Assembly: GCA_964459305.1 (NCBI GenBank)
Contig: CAYWNA010000130.1
Location: 1-35,698, forward strand
Direction of reading: 5' to 3'
Length of the DNA stretch: 35,698 nucleotides
Source: CAYWNA01 sp964459305
GTDB lineage: Bacteria > Planctomycetota > Planctomycetia > Pirellulales > Pirellulaceae
The stretch's first letter is position 1. Every line of letters starts with the position of its first letter. The position numbers and the translations under genes are program-made. The notes under the pieces were generated by a model. That model saw only the letters and a program-made list of their open reading frames with translations, was not told where the DNA came from and ran no database searches. Shown piece after piece: positions 1-8,100 of this stretch.

Positions 1-1
1 T

Positions 2-1180
2 CCGGAGACGATTGGCTTCCAGGCCCCAAGACCTCCGGGCCCCACGGATCATTGCGAATGCGGGCCGGACGAGCCATGCGCAAGAGGCGGCGTATGGAGT
101 CGTCAGCATCCCGGATTGAAGATCGAACCGGGTGATCTCATTGGCGACTGCAACAACGGAAGTGAACTGCTGAGTCTCTGCCGCGAACGTGGTGTTGACA
201 CGCTGCTGTACATGGGCGTGGCCAGCAACATGTGCGTCCAGTATCGGAGTTTCGGTATCCGGAACATGAAGAACCATCGCTTGCGCGCCATCGTCGTGCG
301 CGACTTGGTCGAGGCGATCACGGCCAACGGCATAGGCCCCGACGGACAACCGGATCCCAACTTCACACCAGCCAAAGGCAGCGCCCGCGTCGAGCGACAC
401 ATCGAGCAGCACATTGCGCCAACGATCGAGAGCCGCCAGTTGATCGGGGCGGCCGGAGTGGGGCCGAAAGACGAGCGACCGCACATTGTGTTCGTGATTG
501 CGGAACAGGAATACGACACTCGCCGGACGTTGGCGGGATTCGCGAAAAAGCACCTTGAAACGGGTTTCCGGTGTACGTTCTGTTGCGCCAAAGGCGATAC
601 GGGGGCCGACCGTAATGATGTGCCGGGTCTGGAGTCGCTGTACGACGCGGATCTGTTGGTGCTGTCGATGCGTCGCCGCGCCTTGCCGGTCACTCAGATG
701 GATCATCTCGAACGCTACATCCGTTCGGAGCGGCCGCTGGTCGGCGTTCGGACAAGTGTCGTACCGTTTCAGGTGCGCGAGGAAATCCCAATCGGGCACG
801 TCAGTTGGCGGGACTTCGATCGGGAAGTCCTGCACTGCCATTACCAGGGATACGACGGCCGGTCGCGCGAAACCGGCTGTGATGTGTGCGTGATGCCCGA
901 CGCAGCGGATCATCCCGCCGTACGGAATGTGAAACAGCCAACGTTCCACAGCGCAAGCTGGCTGTATCGGATGGAACCGGTGGCTGATACAATCAACATT
1001 TTGATGAACGGCCGCTGGTCCGTCGACGAGCCGGCACAACCGGTCGCCTGGACCACCACCTACAACGGCAGCCGAGTGTTCTTCACCACCTTGGGCCATC
1101 CAAGTGATTTCGAGATCGGGGCGTTCAACAAGCTCTTGCTGGGTGGCATCCACTGGGCGCTACGATCACCTGACACGTAA
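2..1180 (+). CDS. Isochorismatase-like / ThuA-like fusion protein (5' partial)
   Basis: The reading frame is open from base 2, so the gene starts before the window; the TTG at 116 is internal and only looks like a start. The first part (to about base 440) is the C-terminal half of an isochorismatase-like cysteine hydrolase. It shows the GVASNMCV signature, with the likely nucleophile Cys codon at 233-235, followed by the family's VVRDLVEA strand. The N-terminal Asp and Lys of the triad would lie outside the window. From about base 480 a second domain begins (HIVFVIAEQEYD) and resembles ThuA, a class-I-glutamine-amidotransferase-like fold often found with sugar-oxidising enzymes in planctomycetes. 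Substrates of both halves are unknown. The gene is followed by a Gfo/Idh remnant, which fits sugar metabolism. The family assignment is fairly secure; the function is not. Confidence 0.8.
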   Translation, partial: PETIGFQAPRPPGPTDHCECGPDEPCARGGVWSRQHPGLKIEPGDLIGDCNNGSELLSLCRERGVDTLLYMGVASNMCVQYRSFGIRNMKNHRLRAIVVRDLVEAITANGIGPDGQPDPNFTPAKGSARVERHIEQHIAPTIESRQLIGAAGVGPKDERPHIVFVIAEQEYDTRRTLAGFAKKHLETGFRCTFCCAKGDTGADRNDVPGLESLYDADLLVLSMRRRALPVTQMDHLERYIRSERPLVGVRTSVVPFQVREEIPIGHVSWRDFDREVLHCHYQGYDGRSRETGCDVCVMPDAADHPAVRNVKQPTFHSASWLYRMEPVADTINILMNGRWSVDEPAQPVAWTTTYNGSRVFFTTLGHPSDFEIGAFNKLLLGGIHWALRSPDT

Positions 1181-1206
1181 CCGCAAGCAGGGATGCTAGT
1201 CGCTAG

Positions 1207-1431
1207 GACGTGAATCACGTCGAGGACTGGGTTGGGGCCATCCGAACTGGCCGGAAACCGTGCATGCACATCGAAGCGGGCCACAACGCCGCGAACATGT
1301 GCATCATCGGCAATATCGCCTACTCGCTCGGCTGAAAGCTCGATTGGGACGGCGAAAACCAACGTTTCAGGGGTGATGCCCACGCCAACCGATTGCTCGG
1401 CACGCCACAGCGTCATCCCTACCACCTGTGA
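1207..1431 (+). pseudogene. C-terminal remnant of a Gfo/Idh/MocA oxidoreductase
   Basis: Reading codons from 1207, the translation contains HVEDWVGAIRTGRKP, then HIEAGHNAANMC, GNIAYSLG, KLDWDGENQRF, and ends RHPYHL followed by TGA at 1429-1431. This is the typical C-terminus of planctomycete Gfo/Idh/MocA-type NAD(P)-dependent sugar dehydrogenases. An in-frame TGA at 1333-1335 sits where the family has Arg or Lys before LDWDGE, and a TAG at 1204-1206 closes the frame upstream. The NAD-binding N-terminal two thirds are absent. It is therefore a decayed fragment, not a gene. It starts 26 bases after the ThuA fusion and ends 9 bases before a palindromic element. The identification is from remembered family motifs. 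Confidence 0.75.
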
Positions 1432-1440
1432 ACGTGGCTC

Positions 1441-1579
1441 CTAGCCCGCATTTCTCATCAGCCCATCGTAACCCGAAGCGTAAGCGAGGGCTGACACACG
1501 AGTTATCCTCGCTTACGCTTCGGGTTACTACGATACATGGTGTCGCCAAATCCCTGGGCTGATGAGAAATGCGGACTAG
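1441..1579. repeat. Nested palindromic element (palindrome within a palindrome)
   Basis: Outer arms 1441-1464 and 1556-1579 are 24-base inverted repeats with one mismatch (left arm begins CTAGCCCGCATTTCTC). Between them is an unrelated perfect 22-base inverted repeat, 1468-1489 and 1507-1528 (core AACCCGAAGCGTAAGCGAGG), with a 17-base loop. The inner family recurs at 31261-31321. The centres differ by about 12 bases. There is no transposase gene. It resembles a REP- or MITE-like element inserted into the loop of another. Confidence 0.9.
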
Positions 1580-1608
1580 GTCATTCGTGATTGGTCATTT
1601 GCGGCCTG

Positions 1609-1636
1609 TTGGTTTAGAATGGCGCCACGTTACAAT
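1609..1636 (+). promoter_or_regulatory. Candidate sigma-70-type promoter of the AKR/cytochrome pair
   Basis: TTGGTT (1609-1614) and TACAAT (1631-1636) are separated by 16 bases and lie 48 bases upstream of the ATG at 1684. The -10 box matches the consensus at five of six positions; the -35 is weak. It starts just after the nested palindrome. No transcription data support it. Confidence 0.35.
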
Positions 1637-1683
1637 ATCAAGGTCAACCTGTCCCTGCTGAAAACCGGCAAAAAGGAGATACT

Positions 1684-2739
1684 ATGACGACCGATAGCCA
1701 GAACACGCGTCGCGATTTTCTCAGAGCTACATCGGCAGCGGTGGCAACTGCTTCGATAGCTGCGCACGCCTCGGCCGCACCTGCCGATACGTCGAAGATC
1801 CTCAACTACAACCCCAAGATGACCTACCGGCCGCTGGGCAAGACCGAGTTCATGATCTCCGAAGTCAGTCTTGGCGGCCATGGTGGACGAACGGTCGAGG
1901 ACCGCGTCCCGGTGCTGGAGAAGGCCGTGGAGTTGGGTCTTAATTACGTGGACAATAACATCGACGCCGAATGCAATCTGTACGGCGAAGCGATGTCCAA
2001 GACGAAAACTGCCGGACGCGACAAGTGGTTCATTGGCTTTGCCTCCTGGCCCCAGAAGATCACCACCGAATACGAAGAGAACTTGACCGCAGAGGGCATG
2101 ATGAAGTCCATCGAGGACCGGCTGCGATCGTATCGCACCGACACGCTCGACATGTGGCGGCCGGTTGGCGCGACGTGGGGCGAGGGTCAAAAGGCGATCG
2201 CCACGATGCTAATGGTCAGTGAAAAGACGCTCGACCTGGTCGTGCAGGTTTTCGAAAAGGCCAAGGCGCAGGGCAAAGTCCGCTTCCTGGGCGTTTCCGC
2301 CCACAATCCCAAGGTCTTCCACCGCGTGCTGGAACAGTACCCGCAGTTCTCGGTGATCATTTTCCCATACCTTTTCCTCACGAAGGAGTTCGGCGGGGGC
2401 AGTCTGCTGAAGTTGGCTCAGGAAAAGAACGTCGGCGTGATTGGGTTGAAGCCATTCGGTGCGGGAACTACTTTCGGTCTGAAGCCTCAGCAGATCCGCG
2501 GCAAGGTCGACAATCGAGCCAAGTCGTTGGTTAAGGAAATGCTCCAAGAAGAGCGTATTTCCGCGGTCATTCCTGGTGTGAACATCCCTGAACAGCTCGA
2601 AGTGAACGTTCAGGGATCTTACGAAAGGGATGAGCCTAAGACAGCTGAAGACGAACAAGCGTTGCGCGAATGTCGACGCAACTACTACGCCAACCTCACC
2701 CCCGATTACCGCTGGCTGCACCATTGGGAATACGTTTGA
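1684..2739 (+). CDS. Tat-exported aldo/keto reductase-like protein
   Basis: The start is set by AGGAG at 1674-1678, five bases before the ATG. The N-terminus has a Tat signal (RRDFLRAT, residues 9-16, then an Ala-rich stretch ending near ASAAP), so the folded protein is exported. The rest is an AKR-type TIM barrel: YRPLGKTEFMISEVSLGG near residue 48, GKVRFLGVSAHN in the middle, and AVIPGV near the end. The usual tetrad is incomplete. D90 and Y100 lie near the expected sites, but the barrel Lys position reads FASW and the strand normally ending in the catalytic His reads LDMWRPVG. The same WRP pattern is recalled from other planctomycete relatives, so it may mark a subfamily. The stop overlaps the start of the tetraheme cytochrome gene by one base, implying coupled translation and perhaps a shared redox role. 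The substrate is unknown. Confidence 0.85.
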   Translation: MTTDSQNTRRDFLRATSAAVATASIAAHASAAPADTSKILNYNPKMTYRPLGKTEFMISEVSLGGHGGRTVEDRVPVLEKAVELGLNYVDNNIDAECNLYGEAMSKTKTAGRDKWFIGFASWPQKITTEYEENLTAEGMMKSIEDRLRSYRTDTLDMWRPVGATWGEGQKAIATMLMVSEKTLDLVVQVFEKAKAQGKVRFLGVSAHNPKVFHRVLEQYPQFSVIIFPYLFLTKEFGGGSLLKLAQEKNVGVIGLKPFGAGTTFGLKPQQIRGKVDNRAKSLVKEMLQEERISAVIPGVNIPEQLEVNVQGSYERDEPKTAEDEQALRECRRNYYANLTPDYRWLHHWEYV

Positions 2740-3242
2740 TGCGAAGATGCCACATCCGCCGCGCGTTGGCCATTGGTGTCGGCTTTGCTGCGATTCTTGC
2801 CGCCACTCTACTTGTTCGAGGTCCCACGGCCGGAGCCGACGGGCCGAGCGAACAAGCAGATGAATCCACCGACAAGCCCGCCGAACCCGCCGAGACGATC
2901 GATCCGTTGAGCGTCAATGCCACGTGCTACGTGTGTCACATGACGTTTGTCCGGGAAGAAATCAGTCGAGTCCATTTCAAAGAAGAAGTCACCTGCATCA
3001 AGTGCCACGGGCTCAGTGCCGCTCACGCCAACGACGAGGACATCGGCGCGACCAAACCGGACATTGTGTACAAGCGCAATCAAGTCGATGAGATGTGCGC
3101 GAAGTGTCACGAGGAGCACGATGTGCCGGCGACGGACGTCATCGCCCGGTTTGTCGAACGAGAGATAACCGAGTCGCCCCCCGTCTGCACCGACTGCCAC
3201 GGCAAACACCGCATCGAGCCGCCGGAAGAAGAGGAGCAGTAG
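2739..3242 (+). CDS. Small exported tetraheme cytochrome c
   Basis: The ATG at 2739-2741 overlaps the preceding TGA (TGATG), so this start is preferred over an in-frame upstream ATG at 2670 that would lie deep inside the AKR gene. The protein has 167 residues. An N-terminal hydrophobic segment (about 8-27) can serve as signal peptide or membrane anchor, followed by an acidic, Pro-rich linker. There are four CxxCH haem c motifs: CYVCH (63-67), CIKCH (86-90), CAKCH (120-124) and CTDCH (150-154). Four further His residues (about 79, 96, 127, 157) could be distal ligands, giving four bis-His haems. It would act as a periplasmic electron carrier. Coupling to the AKR-like gene suggests it accepts or donates electrons for that protein; this is inference. 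The nearby anti-sigma factor also has CxxCH motifs. Confidence 0.88.
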   Translation: MRRCHIRRALAIGVGFAAILAATLLVRGPTAGADGPSEQADESTDKPAEPAETIDPLSVNATCYVCHMTFVREEISRVHFKEEVTCIKCHGLSAAHANDEDIGATKPDIVYKRNQVDEMCAKCHEEHDVPATDVIARFVEREITESPPVCTDCHGKHRIEPPEEEEQ

Positions 3243-3251
3243 ACTCGAATC

Positions 3252-3282
3252 TTGCACTTTTCCCTGCCATTGGCGCTATAAC
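3252..3282 (+). promoter_or_regulatory. Weak candidate promoter of the ECF sigma/anti-sigma pair
   Basis: TTGCAC (3252-3257) and TATAAC (3277-3282) are 19 bases apart, longer than ideal. A short GTGTG/CACAC inverted repeat follows at 3296-3311. Only the boxes themselves are seen; activity is speculative. Confidence 0.22.
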
Positions 3283-3387
3283 CCATTGATGTCCGGTGTG
3301 AAAAACCACACAAGAATTGGGTGATTCGACGTCTCGCGAGCGAGTCCGTCAGGTGAAGGGCAGGTCGATTCTGCGGTGAGTGTCTTC

Positions 3388-4026
3388 ATGACCGAAGAAA
3401 ACGATGCGGCGATCATCGAATCGGTGCTGAGCGGTCAGCCCGATCGTTTTGCCGTGATTGTGCGTCGTTATGGCCAGGCGCTGCAGCGAGTCGCCGTCAG
3501 CCGTCTTGGGCGTTCGGACTGGGCCGAGGAAGTGGTTCAGGAGACCTTCTTTTGTGCCTTCAAGTGGCTCAGCTCGTACAACTCGCAATACAGCTTTCGA
3601 ACGTGGTTGTGGACAATTCTACTGAATCAATGTAGCCGCCACTATCAGAAGACGTCGCGCCGGCCACAAGTAGATTCGTGGAGCGAGCACGGCGATGGCA
3701 CCGAGCCGAGCATTCTCGCTGCATCGGCCACCTGCGGCGAACCATCTCCACAGACGCGTTTGTTGCAGAAAGAACGCGGCGAATTGCTTGAGCAACTGTT
3801 GGCCGAATTGCCGGAGCCCCAAGCTGACGCTTTGCGATTGCGCTTCTACGGCGGACTGAAGTTCCAGGAAATCGCGGAGGCGATGGGCTGCAGCTTGTCG
3901 AGCGCCAAGAATCGGGTCCGCTGTGGACTGGAAAAGATGAGCGTGAGGATTACCTCAGACGAACTGGCACCCGTGTTCGAACCCGCCGGACGCAAAGAGA
4001 CTGGGCCAACTGGAGAACCGACATGA
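3388..4026 (+). CDS. ECF-type RNA polymerase sigma factor
   Basis: This protein of about 212 residues contains sigma region 2 (IVRRYGQALQRVA through the FRTWLWTILLNQ helix, which binds core polymerase and the -10 element). It also has region 4 (LPEPQADALRLRFYGGLKF, then a helix-turn-helix EIAEAMGCSLSSAKNRV). An unconserved linker rich in Ser, Pro and Thr separates them, and no extra C-terminal domain is seen. The ATG at 3388 gives the more typical N-terminus; GTG at 3376 is an in-frame alternative. Neither has a clear ribosome binding site. The stop overlaps the next gene as ATGA, the usual arrangement of a sigma factor with its anti-sigma factor. Its regulon cannot be read from the window, but the tetraheme cytochrome lies 145 bases upstream. 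Confidence 0.9.
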   Translation: MTEENDAAIIESVLSGQPDRFAVIVRRYGQALQRVAVSRLGRSDWAEEVVQETFFCAFKWLSSYNSQYSFRTWLWTILLNQCSRHYQKTSRRPQVDSWSEHGDGTEPSILAASATCGEPSPQTRLLQKERGELLEQLLAELPEPQADALRLRFYGGLKFQEIAEAMGCSLSSAKNRVRCGLEKMSVRITSDELAPVFEPAGRKETGPTGEPT

Positions 4027-4718
4027 ATTGCGACCAAGTCTTCGACGTCTTAACACGCGGCCCGTTTCCTTCCGGCGCGTCAATCGACGCCGACATCGAG
4101 TTGCATCTTGGAGCATGTCACGATTGCCGCCAACTAGCTGATGCGTTGCGTCCGGCCGTCGACTTGTTTCACGAAGCGATGCCGCACGACGAGTGTGACG
4201 ACTTGCCGGGCTATCGAGGCTCACTGCGAGAATCCGAAGCGAGTTCTTTGCCAATGGCTGTTGCGATGATGCTCGACCATCCTTCGGTCGATGCGAGTGC
4301 GATTTGCGAACGTCGTCGGAAGGTCACGTTGGGAATGTCCTCATGGCGTCTCACGGCCGCGTGTTTGTTGATCCTCGCCATTGCTGGAATGCTCTGGACG
4401 GTCAATTCAACCAGCCACGATGGCCAGTTGTTCGGAGGATCGGATGCGGCTTCATTGCAGCACGCCCGATTCCAACCCGACGCCGAAGGAATGGTGCACT
4501 TGGCCAGGCTAGACTTGAGTGGCGAATGCATGTTGGCGGTTGACCGAAAGCAGGCCCAGGCGACAACGTCGGCAGGCGATTCACGCGACGGCGGTTTCCA
4601 AACGCGGCGATTCGCTTGTTGCACGCATTGCCATCATGCAGCCCCCTCCTCGTCGAAGCCCTCTCCGCTTCACGCAATTTCCGTCGCCATGGCGGCGTGT
4701 GTCGCCTGCCACGAGTAG
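4023..4718 (+). CDS. Transmembrane zinc-finger anti-sigma factor with two C-terminal CxxCH motifs
   Basis: The gene overlaps the sigma gene by four bases. Residues 1-45 hold an anti-sigma zinc-finger pattern, C3 with H28-x3-C32-x2-C35, which normally holds the sigma factor in the cytoplasm. One transmembrane helix spans about residues 108-126 (RLTAACLLILAIAGMLWTV). The roughly 105-residue tail would be extracytoplasmic. Its last 35 residues contain two c-type haem attachment motifs, CTHCH (200-204) and CVACH (226-230), the second at the very C-terminus. CxxCH motifs on the far side of the membrane are what the cytochrome c maturation system uses, so this may be a haem-binding redox sensor controlling the ECF factor. 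The zinc-finger and membrane assignments are strong. Haem attachment is a prediction; the motifs could instead bind another metal. Confidence 0.8.
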   Translation: MNCDQVFDVLTRGPFPSGASIDADIELHLGACHDCRQLADALRPAVDLFHEAMPHDECDDLPGYRGSLRESEASSLPMAVAMMLDHPSVDASAICERRRKVTLGMSSWRLTAACLLILAIAGMLWTVNSTSHDGQLFGGSDAASLQHARFQPDAEGMVHLARLDLSGECMLAVDRKQAQATTSAGDSRDGGFQTRRFACCTHCHHAAPSSSKPSPLHAISVAMAACVACHE

Positions 4719-5032
4719 CACGAGACCGAGAAAACGGGAGCTTCCTTAAGAGCTGATCATCACAACTCACTCAAGGCGATCGATTCCCATCGCCAGGGAG
4801 CATTGGCTTTGGTGGTCGAGTTCCGTATCAGCCCCGCCGAGATGACTCGAATGCCCGACCACACACAGCGCATCGACGGGCGGATCGGCTGCCCCAAACC
4901 GCATCTCGCCACGTTCCCGCCGACCGGTACGCGATCGTAGAGTCACACCGCTAATGGGCATCGCTCCACATCCCACAGCTTGACAAACAGCACCTCCCAC
5001 TCGCGGCTGGACAGCAATGCCCAGGGCCGAGA
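4719..5032. other. Stretch with no supported gene before the assembly gap
   Basis: No convincing gene is seen on either strand. Minus-strand frames stay open but show no family motif. One frame reading into the gap ends REWEVLFVKLWDVERCPLAV at 4943 and could be the tail of a WD40-like protein, but it is too short to call. This side belongs to a different contig from the kinase at 5133-9710. Confidence 0.5.
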
Positions 5033-5132
5033 NNNNNNNNNNNNNNNNNNNNNNNNNNNNNNNNNNNNNNNNNNNNNNNNNNNNNNNNNNNNNNNNNNNN
5101 NNNNNNNNNNNNNNNNNNNNNNNNNNNNNNNN
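5033..5132. other. Assembly gap (100 N)
   Basis: Exactly 100 unknown bases, the usual placeholder for a gap of unknown length. It removes the 3' end of the kinase gene that comes from the right. Sequence and gene order across it are not established. Confidence 0.97.
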
Positions 5133-8100
5133 AAAACTTCGGGTAATCCGGAAGCCAAGATGCGAATCGTTGTTTCCCATGGAAACAACGAGGGGCGTCT
5201 TGGTCGAAGATGTGAATGCCGATGAATACGCCCGGCTCGATGATCCGCGACGCGTGTATTCGATTGGTGATTCGCCCGCAGGAGGCGGTCCTGGCTGAGT
5301 TGTCCCGATCTGTGGAATGTCCAGGCATATCTCCATTGCATTCGCATACGTATCGAACAGACCGTAGTCGTTGGGGAGCAGGGCGGCGGTCGGTTTCACG
5401 GCGCCACCTGACGTCTCCATGATCCATGCGTAGTGCCGAAGCAGGCCTGGGTCATTTCCGTAGAACCGCGAAGTCGTCGAACCGGCACGACATGCAATTC
5501 CCCATTCCCAATCGGTGGGCAGCCGATATCCGGATTTCTTGAGGAATTCAGGAATCAGATTCATGTTGTCGATCCCCAGTTCGCCGAGTGGTGGATAGCA
5601 CCACTCGGACGGTGGCAGTTCCTTTTCGCTCAGCCACTGGCAGTACCGGATGGCCATCAGCAAGTGAAAACTCGTTGCCGGGATCTGCCCGCTCGTGTCG
5701 CCAAACGTGTCCTGCTTGTGGGCGGAATGAAAGCGAGTGAACTGTTCCAGAGAAACCTCCGTCGAAGCGATCGCGAATCGGTGATCGCCCGATTCGAGAA
5801 CCAGCATCGTGTGCCCCTCGGAATTGACGTACCATCGTTTTTCCGGCTCGAAGCCCGTGGTTGCCAGTGACCGGCGAGTCTCCTCGATCCACGATGCTCC
5901 ATCGAGACGCCGCAGCGCCAGTTCGCTCGCGCTATGCACACCGGGATGGGGCTCCTGCCGGTAGGCACGTTTAGCCTCCTTGGACAGGATATCAAGCGTA
6001 CCTTCCGAAACGGCCGCGGGAACGTGATCGGCCAACGCCAGCAACAGGGCGTGCCGCGCTTCGTCCGTTGTTTGGTCGTCGAAGTAGAAGTCGAGAATCT
6101 GGCCCGCCCGTACCCGATTTCGATTGAGGGCGTGGATTGCATACGTCCTGGCATTCGGCGTCTCGCTGTATTCCAATGTCTCAAGGAGTTTCCTCGATCT
6201 GCCGAGTTGCCACAAAGCCACGGCTAGGTTGGCCAAACGTTTTGCCCGCAGGTCGGCCGCCTCGTCCGACGAAACAGGCTCGGCCGCGATACTATCCATG
6301 AGGTCCACCAGGGGCCCGGATGCAGATTCTCCAGAAACGCCGAGCAATGCGAGAATGGCCCGGAACTGAACGTCGTTCGAGTCCGGCAGAAAATCGATCA
6401 ATTGCCCGCTTCGACGTTCGTCGAACTCAAACAACGCGGTTGCTGCATTAGTGGCCTCGTCCAAGTTGGTCAAGCTGGGAAAGCGCGCCTTGAGCGATGG
6501 AACGAGGAACGCCGACACAGGCTGCAGTGCAGCGGTCCATTCTCGCATAAATACGGTCGATTGCGCCAGCAACGAGGAGACCACATCGTCGCCCAATGCC
6601 GACCATGTCTCCCTGCCGCGGTCGAAACTCGCAAGAGCGCATGCGGCGCGAAACCTGATCTGCGCGTTGGTGTCGCCCGTCGCTGCGTCCGCAAGTGGTT
6701 GCGCCAATCGAGCCGCATGCGGATGCAGGAGTTCGCGGATCACAAGGAACTCCGACGGCGGGGTACTACGGTCGAGAAGGCGGCTCTGCAGAAATGGGAC
6801 CTGCGAGTCGTCATCCGCCAACAGCGCAAGAGATGCCCGAACACGTTGACTCGAAGACAGCAATTCATCGGCTCGAATCCGTTTCAGAGGGGCAGCGGTC
6901 AAATCGCGGAAAGGGCCCATCTCGTGGATGATATCGGGCGCCTGTTCGATTTCGGCCACCTGCAGACGCTCGACGAACGCTTCGGCACGCTGCCGGTTGT
7001 CCTTGCATTCGAGCCATCGAACGCCGACTGCAGCGAGCAGGAGGATCATGAGCATAATCGTTCCAACGATCGCTGCTTTGCGGAAGTAGTGGCGGCCGGT
7101 GGCTCGCATCATTCGCTGGTCCCGGTCCATTCGGTCGCGACGCTTGGTCAGCAGCAATATGCTCAGCCACTCGAGACAAGTCGGCAACTGTTTGCTCTCC
7201 GGCCGTGCATTCCACAACGCAGACCGCTCGAAAAGCAGAAGCTGGGCCCTGCCACGCATTGTTTCTCGCTGCTTACTCGTCAACCACTCCCGAAGCGAAG
7301 GCACCAAATAGTCGTGCGTCAATTGGAAGTGCTTCGATCCTGGATCGCCGCCGGATGCTGTCTCAATGCTCTCCGGATCGGTGGGCGTTATCAGCCGCAG
7401 TTCGCCGTCGAGAATGCGGAGCAGATCGTTAAATTCCGCGGGACGATGCTGATAGCCCGAAACATCCAGCAACTCCACATGGGACCGCATGTACCCTTTG
7501 ATGTCCGTGCCAACCTCCGGCAGCAGTGCCTTGAGAACTTCACGAGCGGCTTGCTGATGGAGGCGATGATCGGGGTTGGCGACGCGACTTCCTAACGTCT
7601 CTTCCAAAAAGTTGACCCCAACGCCTCCGGTGCCTCCCACCTCTTTCAGCGTCGCAGGCACCCACGGCTTGCTTTTGACCATCTCGGCGAACAGGGCCAA
7701 TCGGACGGACACGACCTTGCCATCGTCTGCCAACCCGGTCACCACGCGATTCACGAACTCTCGTTCCTCCTCAGCGAGATTACTGAGCTGTGGGGGGAGC
7801 TTGCCGAAAGCTTGGCCAAACGTGATGAGGACTTTCTGCGCATGGTCTACGTCGAATAGATCGACCGTGGCAAAGTTCTGCCCCTCCAGGATTCGATTTT
7901 CGAGTTCCCGCATGAACCGGGATGCCGCCATGGAGAAATCGTCTCGCACCATAACGACCGCTTGCAGCCTGCCACCGTCGCACTGCCGTAAGGCATTGAT
8001 CAGTTCGGTCTGCTCCTCGGTTCGGTGGGCATGGAGCCACTGCTCCAATTGGTCCAGCACGATCACCACCTTGTGCCCCTCACTGCGCCGCAGCAGGGCG

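Noticed and set aside
1367..1549. Small minus-strand frame encoding TRSVSED
   Set aside because: It translates the AACCCGAAGCGTAAGCGAGG palindrome, a known source of false frames in planctomycetes.
2670..2738. Upstream ATG for the tetraheme cytochrome
   Set aside because: It lies inside the AKR coding region and would mask the export signal; the overlapping TGATG start is far more plausible.
4767..5032. Extension of the kinase frame through the gap
   Set aside because: The frame is open only by chance; the FGE-like domain is complete before the gap and the sequence beyond shows no matching motif.
4943..5032. Possible WD40-like protein tail (VKLWDV) on the minus strand
   Set aside because: Only about 29 codons are visible beside the gap; too short to support a gene.
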